Source of the DNA: Ostreococcus lucimarinus CCE9901
Lineage: Eukaryota; Chlorophyta; Mamiellophyceae; Mamiellales; Bathycoccaceae
Length of the DNA stretch: 64,000 bases
Assembly (NCBI RefSeq): GCF_000092065.1
Contig: NC_009355.1
Coordinates: 868,001-932,000 of the forward strand
Reading direction: 5' to 3'
This document shows, one piece after another, positions 18,653-28,462 of the stretch (its first letter is position 1; every line of letters begins with the position of its first letter). The notes under the pieces were generated by a model. That model did no database searches, was not told the DNA's origin, and saw only the letters and a program-made list of their open reading frames with translations. The position numbers and the translations under genes are program-made.

Positions 18653-19123
18653 ATCGTCCCAATCCCGTCCTCAACCCTCCCCCGCGCCACCGACGCGCGC
18701 GCGCGCGCCGTCTTTCCCGCGCCGCGTCTCCCGCGTCTCGCTCTCTCGCGCGAGCCCTCGCGTCCGCGCGTTCCCGCGCGTTCGCGCGAATCGACGCGCC
18801 GGTTGACCTCCCGCGTCCGCGCGCCTCGTCCCTCCTCTCGCGTCGCGTCGTCGCGCGCACGTCCTCGACGCCTCGCGCGCCGCGCGCGCCGCTCCCCCCG
18901 CGCGCCGTCGCCGCGCGCGCGCGTCGTCGCCTCGCGCGCGACGTCGCGCTCTGCGGTCAAAACCGCCCGCGCGTCGGTTTGACTGTTCGCGTCGCGGGGC
19001 GTCGCCCGCACACGCGGGTGTTTCGCGCGTCCCGCCCAACGGGCGATTCGCGACGCGCGCGCCACGTCGACGCGCGACGACCGGCGCGCGACGATCGAGG
19101 CGCGGGAAAACGGGCGCGGAAAG
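18653..19123. promoter_or_regulatory. Divergent promoter region, MADS gene / TFIIS-N gene
   Basis: 471 bases of very CG-rich sequence between two start codons on opposite strands. It holds no repeat or RNA gene that I can support. The frames open across it are arginine-rich and look non-coding. Confidence 0.5.
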
Positions 19124-20716
19124 ATGGCGCGATCGTCCGCGCAGGCGTTCGTCGCGTACCGCGCGGCGTTCGAGCCCGGGAAGACGGGACGCGGACGATC
19201 GGTGAAGTACTTTCTCGTCGAGGCGGACGGGCGGGAGACGCTCGCGGCGTACGCGGACGAGAGCACGCCGGGAGACTCGCACTACACGTATAAGAATTGC
19301 GAGGAGTTCACGTCGTTCGGGACGCTGTGCTGTCATAATCGAAAGGCGCTGCACTCGTGGTTGGATTCGATCGTGCGGGCGTCGAGCGGGGTGGTGACGA
19401 CGGGACCGATTTCGACGGCGGCGGGGAAGAATAAGAGGGCGTCGGGGAAGAATAAGAAGAAACAAGGGAAGGCGAAACGGAGTGGAATGAGTGAGTTGGT
19501 GATGACGCACGAGGCGGCGACGTCTGGGGCGGCGGCGGCGGTGACGGTGTCGACGACGAAGCCGGACGGTTCGGCGAGATTCGTGAGTTACTCTCAGGAA
19601 AAGTTTACGTTTCCCGATGGTCGGCGAGGGGTGCGGTTTTACGTCATGGACGAGGTTGGAACGCCGACGCTTGCGGTGTTGGGAGAGGAGCGCGAGACGC
19701 GAGATGGTCACTATCAATACAAGCGGGTCGATACGTTTACGGCGGGCGCGCCGCTTCGATGCGGCAACTTGAGCGGCGTGCACAAGTGGTTGAAAGATCA
19801 CATCGCCGGTGGGCAACTGGTCGGGGTAAACTTTCCGTACTCTAGCGTGGCACATGGGCAGGATAACGGCGCGGCGGCGAGCGCGGCAGCGTTAGCGCGA
19901 AGAAAGCGCGGCGACATCGCCGACGGCGTCAGCCTCATCGACCCCGCAGTCACTTTTCAAACAAAGGTTGAAGAGCGCGAAGCGCAATGGGCGCTCGCGC
20001 GTCGAGGCGCGCTGGCATATGTGCGCGAGCCGACGCATCCCGATCATGTAGCGGAACTGAAAGAGATCGTGCCCGTGTTAAAGGCGGCGAAGGCGGAGAA
20101 CAAAGCCGCCGTGAAGGATTTGCTCTCCGTCATCGAAGCCTTTCGTGCGCTCAACTCCGTGTACGTATCTTTACACACGCTCGATAGCATGGACATCAAA
20201 GATGTCGTCGTGGGTTTGCAAAAACACCCGAATGAGACGATTTCTCAGCTCGCGACGAAGAGTGTCCGGCAGTGGCTCGGGTCGTTGTACAGTCACATCG
20301 GCACGTTGGCGAGCGTGTACGAGCGCCCCAAGCCGTTGCCTCCGAGAAATAAGGTGGGCTACGGACCCCCGAAAGATGAAGTGAACAATGAAGGGCAAGA
20401 TAAATCAAATTCGCCTCTTAGTTTGCGGCAACGCACCGGCGTGGCGACGCCGACAGTCTCAGGCGCGAAACGCGCTGCAGACGTCGTGCTCCCGACGACT
20501 TCTAGCCAGTGCAGCCCGCCGCCGAAAATGCAAAAGACGAATTCCGGTTTGCCAGGATGTACGCCTCTCGGCAAAGGTCACAAACTGTGCCCGCAGTGCG
20601 CTGGAACGTGCGGTTCGCCGACTCGCGTGTGTCCCCACTGCGGCTCGGCGCTGCCCTACAAGTCTCCACCCAAGGACAAAAAAGATGGTGAACCAGTGCC
20701 CAAGAAGAAGGTATGA
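19124..20716 (+). CDS. TFIIS N-terminal-domain protein with a duplicated upstream module and a C-terminal zinc ribbon
   Basis: 530 residues. Two copies of one ~60-residue module come first, at ~25-85 and ~168-228. Each has a Phe/Tyr-rich strand (VKYFLVEADG; VRFYVMDEVG), then SHYTYKNCEEFTS or GHYQYKRVDTFTA, a Cys, and a Trp-Leu helix (ALHSWLDSIV; GVHKWLKDHI). A lysine-rich linker (~100-120) separates them. Residues ~308-395 are a TFIIS N-terminal/LW-type helical bundle (VKDLLSVIEAFRAL ... VVVGLQKHPNETISQLATKS), the fold found in transcription elongation factors. The tail carries CPQC ... CPHC, a zinc ribbon, and ends in basic residues. A role in RNA polymerase II elongation or chromatin is an inference from the TFIIS-N domain. 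I do not recognise the duplicated module by name. Confidence 0.82.
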   Translation: MARSSAQAFVAYRAAFEPGKTGRGRSVKYFLVEADGRETLAAYADESTPGDSHYTYKNCEEFTSFGTLCCHNRKALHSWLDSIVRASSGVVTTGPISTAAGKNKRASGKNKKKQGKAKRSGMSELVMTHEAATSGAAAAVTVSTTKPDGSARFVSYSQEKFTFPDGRRGVRFYVMDEVGTPTLAVLGEERETRDGHYQYKRVDTFTAGAPLRCGNLSGVHKWLKDHIAGGQLVGVNFPYSSVAHGQDNGAAASAAALARRKRGDIADGVSLIDPAVTFQTKVEEREAQWALARRGALAYVREPTHPDHVAELKEIVPVLKAAKAENKAAVKDLLSVIEAFRALNSVYVSLHTLDSMDIKDVVVGLQKHPNETISQLATKSVRQWLGSLYSHIGTLASVYERPKPLPPRNKVGYGPPKDEVNNEGQDKSNSPLSLRQRTGVATPTVSGAKRAADVVLPTTSSQCSPPPKMQKTNSGLPGCTPLGKGHKLCPQCAGTCGSPTRVCPHCGSALPYKSPPKDKKDGEPVPKKKV

Positions 20717-20776
20717 CTGCGAGATTTAGCAAATAGCACATCTGATGGTTAAAAGAATGACTAAGGTCTAGAGTAT

Positions 20777-22963
20777 TTACACAAACGTGCCGGCGTTTTT
20801 CTCGATCCACGCGCGACAGTGCTTGCCCTTCACGGCGATGAGTTCGGCGGAACCGACTTCGCCGATTTCAAACTTGACGTTAGCCGCACGAAGGACAGTT
20901 TCGATCGCCAACAATCGACGCTGGGCACCGTTTTTACCCGGCTTTACCTTACCCGCGTAGATGAACATGGCGGATGGTACTTGATCGCTCGAAAGCGTGG
21001 ACATGCGTTCGAGCAGGACGAGCGTCGCCACCGTAGCTTCGGTGCGCGACAGCTGGTTCATGTTTATCGTACAAGACTCAGACTCCGCTTCGCGCGTCGA
21101 CAGTACGACTGACAAGTCTTCGTACACACCGTGTTCAACGCCCTGAGCGTAGATTTCGCGCAACTTCGCAACCTGGGCGCTGTGCACGAAGGATGCGTCG
21201 TCGCCTGATTCGAGCGATTGTTTCGCCATGGCGAGCTCTGCGCCGCCGCCGCCGATGAACGCATCGAAAACCGTCGTGTACGTCTCCCGATTCGGAGTTA
21301 ACGAACTATTCACTTCGGATTGCTTCTGCATCACGCGAAAGTACTCCATCGCCTCTTCGCTACGGTTCGCACGCCCGAGGGCGTTGATCAAGACGTTGAA
21401 CAAGATGCGGTTTGGCTCGACGCCCGCGGCGCGCATTTCCTCATACACCTTTATCGCAGTTGCCGCATCGCGCGCCTTAGCGCATGTAGCGATCAAACTA
21501 CCATACGTGATCACGTCTGGTTCAACGCCAAGCTTTTTCATCGCGTCATAAAGCTCGAGAGTTGCTTGTACCGATGTAGAGTCCTCCTTGGCGTTCAATC
21601 CCGCAGCGTGAATCAATCGATTTAACGTGCCGACTTGGATTTCAATACCAGAATCCCGCATGTGGCTGAACGCGTCAAACGCCATCTCGGGTTTACCCGC
21701 TTTACACGCGGCGTCGATGAGTAGTGAGTACGTGCTCCTGTCCGGCGTCACGTTGCCTTTCGTTTGCATTTCTTCAAAAATTTCAAACGCCGCCTCCACG
21801 CGCGGTTGCGGTGCGTTCACGCAAGCACTCAAAAGTGTGTTGTACGTCACCTTTCGTGGCATGAGTCCGTTCGACTTCATCTGCACAAAAACTTCCAAAG
21901 CTTGCGCGAGAAGTCCGCTTCGTGCCATGGAATCGAGGGCAGTCTCGTACGTTTGTCTCGCCGGCGTGATCCCCTCTTCGATGAGTTCATCGAAAGTGCG
22001 CACCGCCAGGTCGTGCTGATTCGCGCGATGTGCGGCAACGATGAGAGTGTGATACGCCGCCGGCGCTGGGTCGACATCTTCGTTGAGCATCTCTTCAAAA
22101 AGACGACACGTGCGAATGAGTCGCTCCTGTGGCCCCTTTCGCTTTCCCATGTCGTTGTCCGCCAACGCGCGCAGAAGCGTCACGTAAAGCTTCGAGCTCA
22201 CCGGCAACCCGACATAGCGCATATCATCTTTGATACGAAGCGCGTCCTTGAACATCTCAGCCTTGAGCGCCAACTCGATGGCCAGATGAAACGTACGTCC
22301 CGTCATGCGCACTTGCGCCTCCGTCATCGCGTCGTACACCTGCACCGCACGTTCGGGCGAGCCAACGTTTTGACACACGAGCATCACCGCTACGTACGTG
22401 CTCTCCACGGGCTCCAACCCCGCGTCTCGCATTTCCTTCACCAAACCGAGCACTTCCTCCATGCTCGCGCATCGCCGCAACACGTCGTTGCACTTCGTCA
22501 CCGCCCCCGCGTCGTTCGCGTTCACCCCCTCTTCGTACAAAAACGACAACCGCGCGTCCGTCCCGCCTCTCGCACCACCACTCGCGGCCTCCTCGCGCAC
22601 CGCCCGCACCGCCGTGCGCTTCTCCCGTCGACTCGCCTTTTGCTTATCCAACCTCTCGAACGCGTCGTCGTCCATCGTCCCTCGAAACACGTCGTCCCTC
22701 CGCGCCCGCCCGCCCGTCTTCGGCGTCGCGCGCGTCGACTCTTCCTCCTCGCAAAAGCTCTCCATCGCGTTCAGCACGTCCTCCGCGCCGAGATCGTCCG
22801 CGAGCGCGCCGCGCGCTTCCGCGCGCCGCGCCGCGCGTCCCGCTCGACGCGCATCGCCCGCCCTCCCCGCGCGCGCCGTCGACGTCGCGCGCGCGCGCCC
22901 GCGCGCCGTCGACGTCGCGCGCGCGCGCATCGTCACCTTCGCCGTCGCTCGCGCGGTCGCCAT
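20777..22963 (-). CDS. PPR protein with a degenerate SMR-like C-terminus, probably organellar
   Basis: 728 residues from ATG 22963, giving an Ala/Thr/Arg leader typical of organelle targeting. From ~150 to 600 there are a dozen or more 35-residue PPR motifs, recognisable by recurring Tyr-Asn/Thr-Thr-Leu-Ile plus Ala-Leu-Glu-Val-Phe-x-x-Met (for example VTYNTLLSACVNAPQPRVEA and ITYGSLIATCAKARDAATAI). The last ~110 residues follow the SMR layout: a two-strand/helix start (CTINMNQLSRTEATVATLVL), a basic stretch before a helix (KPGKNGAQRRLLAIETVL), and a final Trp-Ile. The usual LDLHG and TGxGxHS motifs are not clear, so nuclease activity is doubtful. PPR proteins of this P type bind organellar RNA. 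Upstream in-frame codons (to 23119) look non-coding. Confidence 0.88.
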   Translation of the reverse strand: MATARATAKVTMRARATSTARGRARATSTARAGRAGDARRAGRAARRAEARGALADDLGAEDVLNAMESFCEEEESTRATPKTGGRARRDDVFRGTMDDDAFERLDKQKASRREKRTAVRAVREEAASGGARGGTDARLSFLYEEGVNANDAGAVTKCNDVLRRCASMEEVLGLVKEMRDAGLEPVESTYVAVMLVCQNVGSPERAVQVYDAMTEAQVRMTGRTFHLAIELALKAEMFKDALRIKDDMRYVGLPVSSKLYVTLLRALADNDMGKRKGPQERLIRTCRLFEEMLNEDVDPAPAAYHTLIVAAHRANQHDLAVRTFDELIEEGITPARQTYETALDSMARSGLLAQALEVFVQMKSNGLMPRKVTYNTLLSACVNAPQPRVEAAFEIFEEMQTKGNVTPDRSTYSLLIDAACKAGKPEMAFDAFSHMRDSGIEIQVGTLNRLIHAAGLNAKEDSTSVQATLELYDAMKKLGVEPDVITYGSLIATCAKARDAATAIKVYEEMRAAGVEPNRILFNVLINALGRANRSEEAMEYFRVMQKQSEVNSSLTPNRETYTTVFDAFIGGGGAELAMAKQSLESGDDASFVHSAQVAKLREIYAQGVEHGVYEDLSVVLSTREAESESCTINMNQLSRTEATVATLVLLERMSTLSSDQVPSAMFIYAGKVKPGKNGAQRRLLAIETVLRAANVKFEIGEVGSAELIAVKGKHCRAWIEKNAGTFV

Positions 22964-23156
22964 CGCGCGCGCGTCGCGGCGTCGCGCGATGGCGACGCGC
23001 GCGCGTCGGCCGCGGCTGACGTCACCGCGCGCGGCGACCGACCGACCGTTTTCGCGATCCGAACGAGCGATGTCAAAGTAGCTATAACCGCGACAGCGTT
23101 GGTTCTCGCGCTGACACAAACGATGTAGTCATTGTAAAACAATCTAAGCGCCTAAT

Positions 23157-24620
23157 CTAGTCCTCCCTCGAAGGTTTCTTCTTATCCGCGGCGACGTAGC
23201 CGCTTCGCGTGCTCATGAGGGAGGTGTCCTTTCGCACGACTTCATCCTTGGCGGTGGTGATTTTAGCGGCGCGGCCCTTCTCGCCGTATGCATGCGTGAG
23301 CATGGATTTCCACGTGCGCGTGTCGGTATCTTGCGAACGCCATCCATCTTTGGATTGCGCGGAGCTTCCCGGATCGTTGCCGTCGCCGAGCATGAGCGCG
23401 GGGACGGCTTTGTCGATGGTGCCGAGCCGAGCCTCAGCTTTGAGCAATTCTGCCTTGTCGCTACCGTTCACGCCAGAGTTGAAATCTAAAGAAAGCGATG
23501 GCGTCGTCGGGTACGCGCGTTGCGCGTACGTCATCAAACGCTTGACGCTTTGCAGGTATTTCCGTGTCTCTTCGTCGTGCATGGCGTGCGCTTGCGACGA
23601 CGCGCCAATCTTCTCTCGGGCGCTACGGGCGTGGATACCGACCATTGTAACCCCGATAGGCCACGCAGCGTTGCCGATCGCAATTCCGACGTACGCGTCG
23701 GCGGCTTTCTTGTAATTTCTTTGCTTCATCGCTTGCATGATGAGGTAAAGAGCGCGCTCAACGTCGCCGGGAAGCAAACGACGCTTGATGCGCTTAAACA
23801 GTGGCTTCAAATGCTGCTTCAACGTGCGAAACGTCGAAATCGATTGACGACCTTCGTGAGTGTAGCACCACTCCTCAGACTTCGCGTCGAGCTCGGCTTC
23901 CCACTCCGCGACGAGAGATTTGAAGTACGCAGCCACTTGGTCTATGGGTTCCTTGTCCTCGGCCTCGCGTTGCTTCTTCAGCTTTTGCGCCGCTTTCGCG
24001 AACGCGTCCATGAGTGCTTTCTCCTCGACTACCTCAGGCTCATCATCATCGACGACTTCCGCGCCTCCATCGCCCGCGACGCCCTTTAGCGACCTTTCTT
24101 TCGCCTTTAAGCTCTGTTCCTTCTTCTTTCGCGCGAACGCCTCGACGTGCTCGGCGTCCAACAACTTTTCATTCACCTGCGTCGCCGTCGTCGTCGTCTC
24201 GTCCACGATCGCGAAATTTTTCGTCGCCACTTTCAATCGAAAAATCCTATCCTCCCTCGTCTCCCCGAACATCGTCGCCGGTTGCCCGAGCGTGCGCAAC
24301 CGCGCCACGGCTTCGTCGTTCGTCAACGCGTCCAGCGCCGCGTCCGCCTCTTCGTCCTCCAGCACGCGCGTCACCACCGCCGCCGTCGCCGCGATCGCTT
24401 TTCCATCATCCTCGCGCGCGCGTTTCGCCCCCGTCACCCTCCCCGCGCCGTCCGCGTCCGCGTCGGCGCCGTCGTTTTCCCCATCCACCGGCGCCGCCGA
24501 CGCCTCGCGCTGAAGATCGCCGCGTCGGGCGTACTTCTTCCCGCCGCTCGACGACGCCGCCGCCGCGCGCGCCGCGCGTTCGGCTCTCAACCGCGCGATC
24601 TCCGCGCTCGCGATGTCCAT
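23157..24620 (-). CDS. PRP18: Pre-mRNA splicing factor Prp18
   Basis: 487 residues. Prp18 acts in the second step of splicing with Slu7. After an acidic/basic disordered start comes the Prp4/Prp18 splicing-factor motif (VARLRTLGQPATMFGETRED). The Prp18 domain (~245-390) follows, with GRQSISTFRTLKQHLKPLF, ALYLIMQAMKQRNYKKA and the highly conserved loop IAIGNAAWPIGVTMVGIHAR. Beyond the domain there is a ~100-residue tail (DTRTWKSMLTHAYGEKGRAA and onwards) that I do not know from other Prp18 proteins. It is tandem with the PPR-SMR gene and divergent from OSB. Confidence 0.95.
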   Translation of the reverse strand: MDIASAEIARLRAERAARAAAASSSGGKKYARRGDLQREASAAPVDGENDGADADADGAGRVTGAKRAREDDGKAIAATAAVVTRVLEDEEADAALDALTNDEAVARLRTLGQPATMFGETREDRIFRLKVATKNFAIVDETTTTATQVNEKLLDAEHVEAFARKKKEQSLKAKERSLKGVAGDGGAEVVDDDEPEVVEEKALMDAFAKAAQKLKKQREAEDKEPIDQVAAYFKSLVAEWEAELDAKSEEWCYTHEGRQSISTFRTLKQHLKPLFKRIKRRLLPGDVERALYLIMQAMKQRNYKKAADAYVGIAIGNAAWPIGVTMVGIHARSAREKIGASSQAHAMHDEETRKYLQSVKRLMTYAQRAYPTTPSLSLDFNSGVNGSDKAELLKAEARLGTIDKAVPALMLGDGNDPGSSAQSKDGWRSQDTDTRTWKSMLTHAYGEKGRAAKITTAKDEVVRKDTSLMSTRSGYVAADKKKPSRED

Positions 24621-24733
24621 CGCGCGCCGCGTCGTCGTGTGCGGCGTCGCGCGGATTCGTCAGACTGTTTGCCCACGGGGCTGATTTTCCCGCCAAACGC
24701 GGTGTCGAGTTTGAATCGGCGTCACTCCCGCGC

Positions 24734-25993
24734 ATGCTGTCGCGCGAAGGCCGCAAGACGATCGCCGACGTCACGCGCGCGCGAACGATCGAAAGCCTGA
24801 CGAACGGTCTGCGACGAATGCTGGGACACGCGCGAGGCGTGCACGCGACGACGACGCGATCGAGCGAAATGAGAACGATGCGACACTTGAAGAAGATTAC
24901 CGCGACGATTCGCGGCGCGACGACGCCGTTGCGCGCGACGCGCGCGCAGACGACGGGTCGGGAACACGCGAGACGGACGTTTGCGGCGCAGGCGCAGTTT
25001 GTGAATAACCGGGGGTCGTACACGCCCGCGGGACCGAGGTCGGCGCGCGCGCAATCGTACGGAGGAGATCCGCAGACGCAGACGACGGCGCCGCCGAGCG
25101 TCGTCACGTGGACGCCGGAATTGGCGAACTCGGTGACGATCATCGGTAACGTCGGCGCTGATCCGGAGATTCGGCACTTCTCCAGCGGAACGTGCGTGGC
25201 GAACGTGCGATTGGCTGTGAACGGCGGGCGTAAAGCCGAAATGACGGACGGCGCCGTGGAGGAGGACAAGACGAACTGGTTTGCGGTGGACATTTGGGGC
25301 GAGGAGGCGATGCGCATGGCCGAACACGTGAGTAAGGGCAAGACGATTTGCGTGCAAGGTCAGTTGAAGACGGACACGTGGACGGACAAAGACACAGGGG
25401 CACCGCGTTCCCGAGTGAAGATTGTGGCGAAAAACTTTTCCTTTGTGCAGAGCGCCAAGGCGCAGCAAGGTGGTGGTGGCTACGGGCAGCAACAACAATC
25501 TGGTGGCTACGGCAGCGACATGGCCCCAGCTGCGACGCGCCAACAGTCATCGCCGCCGCCGCAACAGCGCCAGCAACCGCCGCAACAGACAGGCATGCCC
25601 CCGGGCGCGTCTCCGAAGGAGGCGCTCTGGCGTTCGCTCGCCGAGGCTCCGGACACGTGGTGGGACAACCGCGATCGAAAGTCTCAACCAGGTGCAAACC
25701 CACGTTCGCCTGATTTCAAGCATAAGGAAACCGGCGAGGCGTTGTGGGTCGAAAGCCGTGATACTCCCGCGTGGGTGCTGGAAACGTTGGGCGGCGGCGC
25801 GCAACAATCGAGGCAGCAGGACTCGGACGCGTACACGGGCGCCTCCAATCCGGCGGCGTATGAACCGGACTATAACCAACCGTACGGTACGCAAGTCCCG
25901 CAAGCTCAGTATGCCGGTGGTTACCAACCGCTCGACAACGACGGTTACGAGCCTGTCGAGCAACACTTCAACCAAGACGACCCACCGTTTTAA
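24734..25993 (+). CDS. OSB: Organellar single-stranded DNA-binding protein (OSB type, one PDF motif)
   Basis: 419 residues from ATG 24734, or 374 from ATG 24869, which would start a classic mitochondrial leader (MRTMRHLKKITATIRGATT). The OB-fold SSB domain runs from NSVTIIGNVGADPEIRHFSS to SRVKIVAKNFSFVQS. A Gln/Gly-rich linker follows, then the plant OSB-specific PDF motif (LWRSLAEAPDTWWDNRDR ... SPDFKHKETGEALWVE ... PAWVL). The tail is acidic and ends DDPPF, like bacterial SSB tails. OSB proteins bind single-stranded organellar DNA and limit illegitimate recombination in plant mitochondria. This copy has one PDF motif; plant OSBs have one to three. Confidence 0.93.
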   Translation: MLSREGRKTIADVTRARTIESLTNGLRRMLGHARGVHATTTRSSEMRTMRHLKKITATIRGATTPLRATRAQTTGREHARRTFAAQAQFVNNRGSYTPAGPRSARAQSYGGDPQTQTTAPPSVVTWTPELANSVTIIGNVGADPEIRHFSSGTCVANVRLAVNGGRKAEMTDGAVEEDKTNWFAVDIWGEEAMRMAEHVSKGKTICVQGQLKTDTWTDKDTGAPRSRVKIVAKNFSFVQSAKAQQGGGGYGQQQQSGGYGSDMAPAATRQQSSPPPQQRQQPPQQTGMPPGASPKEALWRSLAEAPDTWWDNRDRKSQPGANPRSPDFKHKETGEALWVESRDTPAWVLETLGGGAQQSRQQDSDAYTGASNPAAYEPDYNQPYGTQVPQAQYAGGYQPLDNDGYEPVEQHFNQDDPPF

Positions 25994-26100
25994 GCGCCCG
26001 CCGATGACCTACAAGATTTTACCAACAAAAGCGAAAGTTTTAACGAATTGTGAATAAAAAGGAACGCTCGCTCGATTAAATATTGCAAAGTCTACGTTCT

Positions 26101-28151
26101 CTACTTGCCGCCAGCGGTCATCCGCGTGCCGTAATGCATGCTCACTGCGTTGTCAATGTCCTCTTGCGCACACCCCGCTTCGTGGAAGTTTTCGAGCGCC
26201 TCGTCGAGCATCGACTTCCATTCCTTTCCTAAGCGAGCCGCCAATTGTGATTGCTCGAAGAGCGTATTACCAAGCATGACGCGCACTTGTCCCTTCGTCG
26301 ATGGCTCCTCGTCCGTGGGTGGTTCGTCGCCCCGCGCGACGGCTTCGTCCACGAGCGCTTGGAACGCCGCCTTTTCCTCCTCAGTCTTTTCCCTCGGGAC
26401 TTCGTCCGGCAAGGTGGCAAACACAGCCTTGTAATCCGCCACGGCTCCGACGAATTCGGCCTCTGCTTCTGCAATGCGCTTTTTAGCATCGTGACCCTTG
26501 GCTACCTTACCCTCATCGCCGCTCATGCCGGCGGCGGCGCTGAGCAGACGCGAGCGCTCGTAGCGACGCTGCGCCAACGCGATGTGCGAATCGTGGTGAT
26601 CCGGCTTGATCACGATCGCTTCCTCGAATCGTTCCTTAGCAAGACCGATGAGTCGTTCGACTTCATCGAACTCATCCGCGATGGCGATGGCAGATCCCGG
26701 AGGACCGCCCTGCTCCTTCGCCGGTTCGCGACCGCCGTCCATCTTCTTGCGCGCTTCGCACATGTGCACGTTGCCCCAATTAAAGATGGTCGCCGCGGCG
26801 CAGGCTTGGAACTTCTCGATGGCAGCATCTCGAATTTCCTTTGCTTCTTCGTCCGTCAAGCTCGTACCACTTGCGAGATCGTTGGACAAGTTCGTACCCT
26901 AAGAGACGCGAAAAACGAGAAAATTGTCAGTCGAGAATTCGTCGTCGCGCCTTCGTGGTCGAGATTGAAACCATCGACCCCCAGCAAAGAAGCTCACGAT
27001 AGGAGCGAAAGACATTTGCAAAAACATTAATCACGGAAATCAGTGAAGTAGTAAGTTTTTTGTATCGTCATCGCTTCTTTGCACGATGAGAGCCGCGATT
27101 GTTTCGCACGTCGTGCGCTATTCGAAAGAAAACGTACCTCGTGGTGAAGGTCCAAGTGGCCCTCTGCGTCGATGCCGAGATGTTCGCGGAACAAGGAAGA
27201 AAAGTCCAAAATCCATTCATCGATCTCGACGACCTCGTTCGGCGCCAGGCCAACCGGGTTGCCATCTTCGTCGACGACCTCGATGTCTTCAACCTTGGGC
27301 AACTCTTGAATCATGAGCTTGACGTACGGGATGAGTGGGGGCTTTTCCATCGCCCGCAAACGCGTCGAGGTGGCGTAGATGGACTTTTGAAAGTCGTTTC
27401 GCGACTGAACATTCTTCACGTTGCCTTCTTCGTCTTCGTACTTGATCGAAAACTGCCCCGCGAACGCAAACTTGGTCGCAATGCTCGTCTGCAAGTCCTT
27501 GAAACCGATTGTAGACCACACGCTGAACATGCGCACGTCGTCCCCGAACGCCGCCTTGACCAGAATCGACGGCGGGTCCGCCACGCGCTCTTTCGCCTGC
27601 GCCGCGTATCGCGCTTCCGCTTCCGCTCTTCGCGCATCCTCTCCCGCATCACCATCGCCCTTCTTCGCGCCCTTCTTACCCTTCTTCCCGGGCGCGAGGG
27701 TCATCCCTCCCAACCCCGCCGGCGCCCCCGCCTTGCTCGTCCCGTTGAGCGCGTCCAGCGCATCCTTCGCGTCCGTGTAGCTCGGTTCGATCTCGATCAC
27801 GCTCTGCAAATCTCTTTTCGCCTTACCGACCTGTCCCAACTGCATGTACGCCTGCGCCCTGTGCCAATACGCCTTATAACTCTTCCCGTCCAGCGCCAGC
27901 GCGCGGCTCGCCTCCGCCACGACGTCCGCGTAGCACTGCATCTTCGAAAAGCACGCCGCTCGATTACTGTGAATCATCGCCCGCGTCTGATCGCGTTCGG
28001 GCAGCAGGTTCAGCGCTTGCTCGTACACCTCGAGCGCGCGCTTGATCGACCCCGCACCGTACAGCGCGTTCGCCTCATCCTTCAGCTCGACGGCGCGCTG
28101 CGTGAAGACTTCGTCGTCGGGGTCTTCGCCACCGCGGTGCGCGCTCTTCAT
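26101..28151 (-). CDS. PHOX-type TPR-PB1-TPR protein, two exons
   Basis: Two exons, 28151-27138 and 26898-26101, together 603 residues. Exon 1 encodes three N-terminal TPR units (~10-125, e.g. KDEANALYGAGSIKRALEVY), a Lys/Gly-rich linker, and a PB1 domain (~185-270, starting ILVKAAFGDDVRMFSVWS). The segment DEWILDFSSLFREHLGIDAE follows. Exon 2 starts GTNLSND and continues with AAIEKFQACAAATIFNWGNVHM and a second TPR-like region. This order is that of plant PHOX proteins such as CLMP1. Plant members bind chaperones and the cytoskeleton and affect plastid division or import. The exon join restores the continuous family pattern HLDLHHE|GTNLS; the intron codons are unrelated to it. Confidence 0.93.
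26899..27137 (-). other. Intron of the PHOX gene
   Basis: 239 bases, phase 0, donor GTACGT, ACTGAC at 26931-26926, acceptor TTAG. It is noticeably AT-richer than the exons near its 3' end. Confidence 0.9.
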
Positions 28152-28462
28152 CGCGAGCTTCGTCGTCGGCGCGTCTCTCGCGTTTGTCGTTCGTTCGCTT
28201 CGCGCGCGCGTCGGTCGCGTCGCGTCCGCGCGCGTCGCGGTGCGCCGTCGTCGACGCGTCACCCAGCCAATCCCTTGAGGGTTTCGCCTAGGGTGGGTCG
28301 CTCGCACACCCGGGTGTTCCGAGTCCCGACCCGTACTGTTCGCGCATACAGGTCGGTCGCCGCGAGCATCGGTGTCACTGTTTGCGCATACAGGTCGGTC
28401 GCCGCGAACCGAACGGTCGCATCGCCGGACGTCGTCGCGCGCGCCACCGTCGCGCGCGCGCG
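28152..28462. promoter_or_regulatory. Divergent promoter with a 24-base direct repeat and a 12-base palindrome
   Basis: 311 bases between the PHOX and glycosyltransferase-like starts. A perfect 24-base direct repeat (GCGCATACAGGTCGGTCGCC plus GCGA) occurs at 28342-28365 and 28384-28407, 42 bases apart. Six more bases on its left match with one difference. A perfect palindrome ACACCCGGGTGT lies at 28306-28317. Such paired elements suggest protein binding sites, but no factor can be named. Confidence 0.6.

Noticed and set aside
24406-25543. Minus-strand frames opposite OSB
   Set aside because: No domain, wrong codon use, and they lie fully antisense to a protein with OB-fold and PDF motifs.
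28290-28335. TTCCGAGTCCCGACCCG as a tRNA T-arm
   Set aside because: No matching acceptor or anticodon arm; part of the promoter with the direct repeat.
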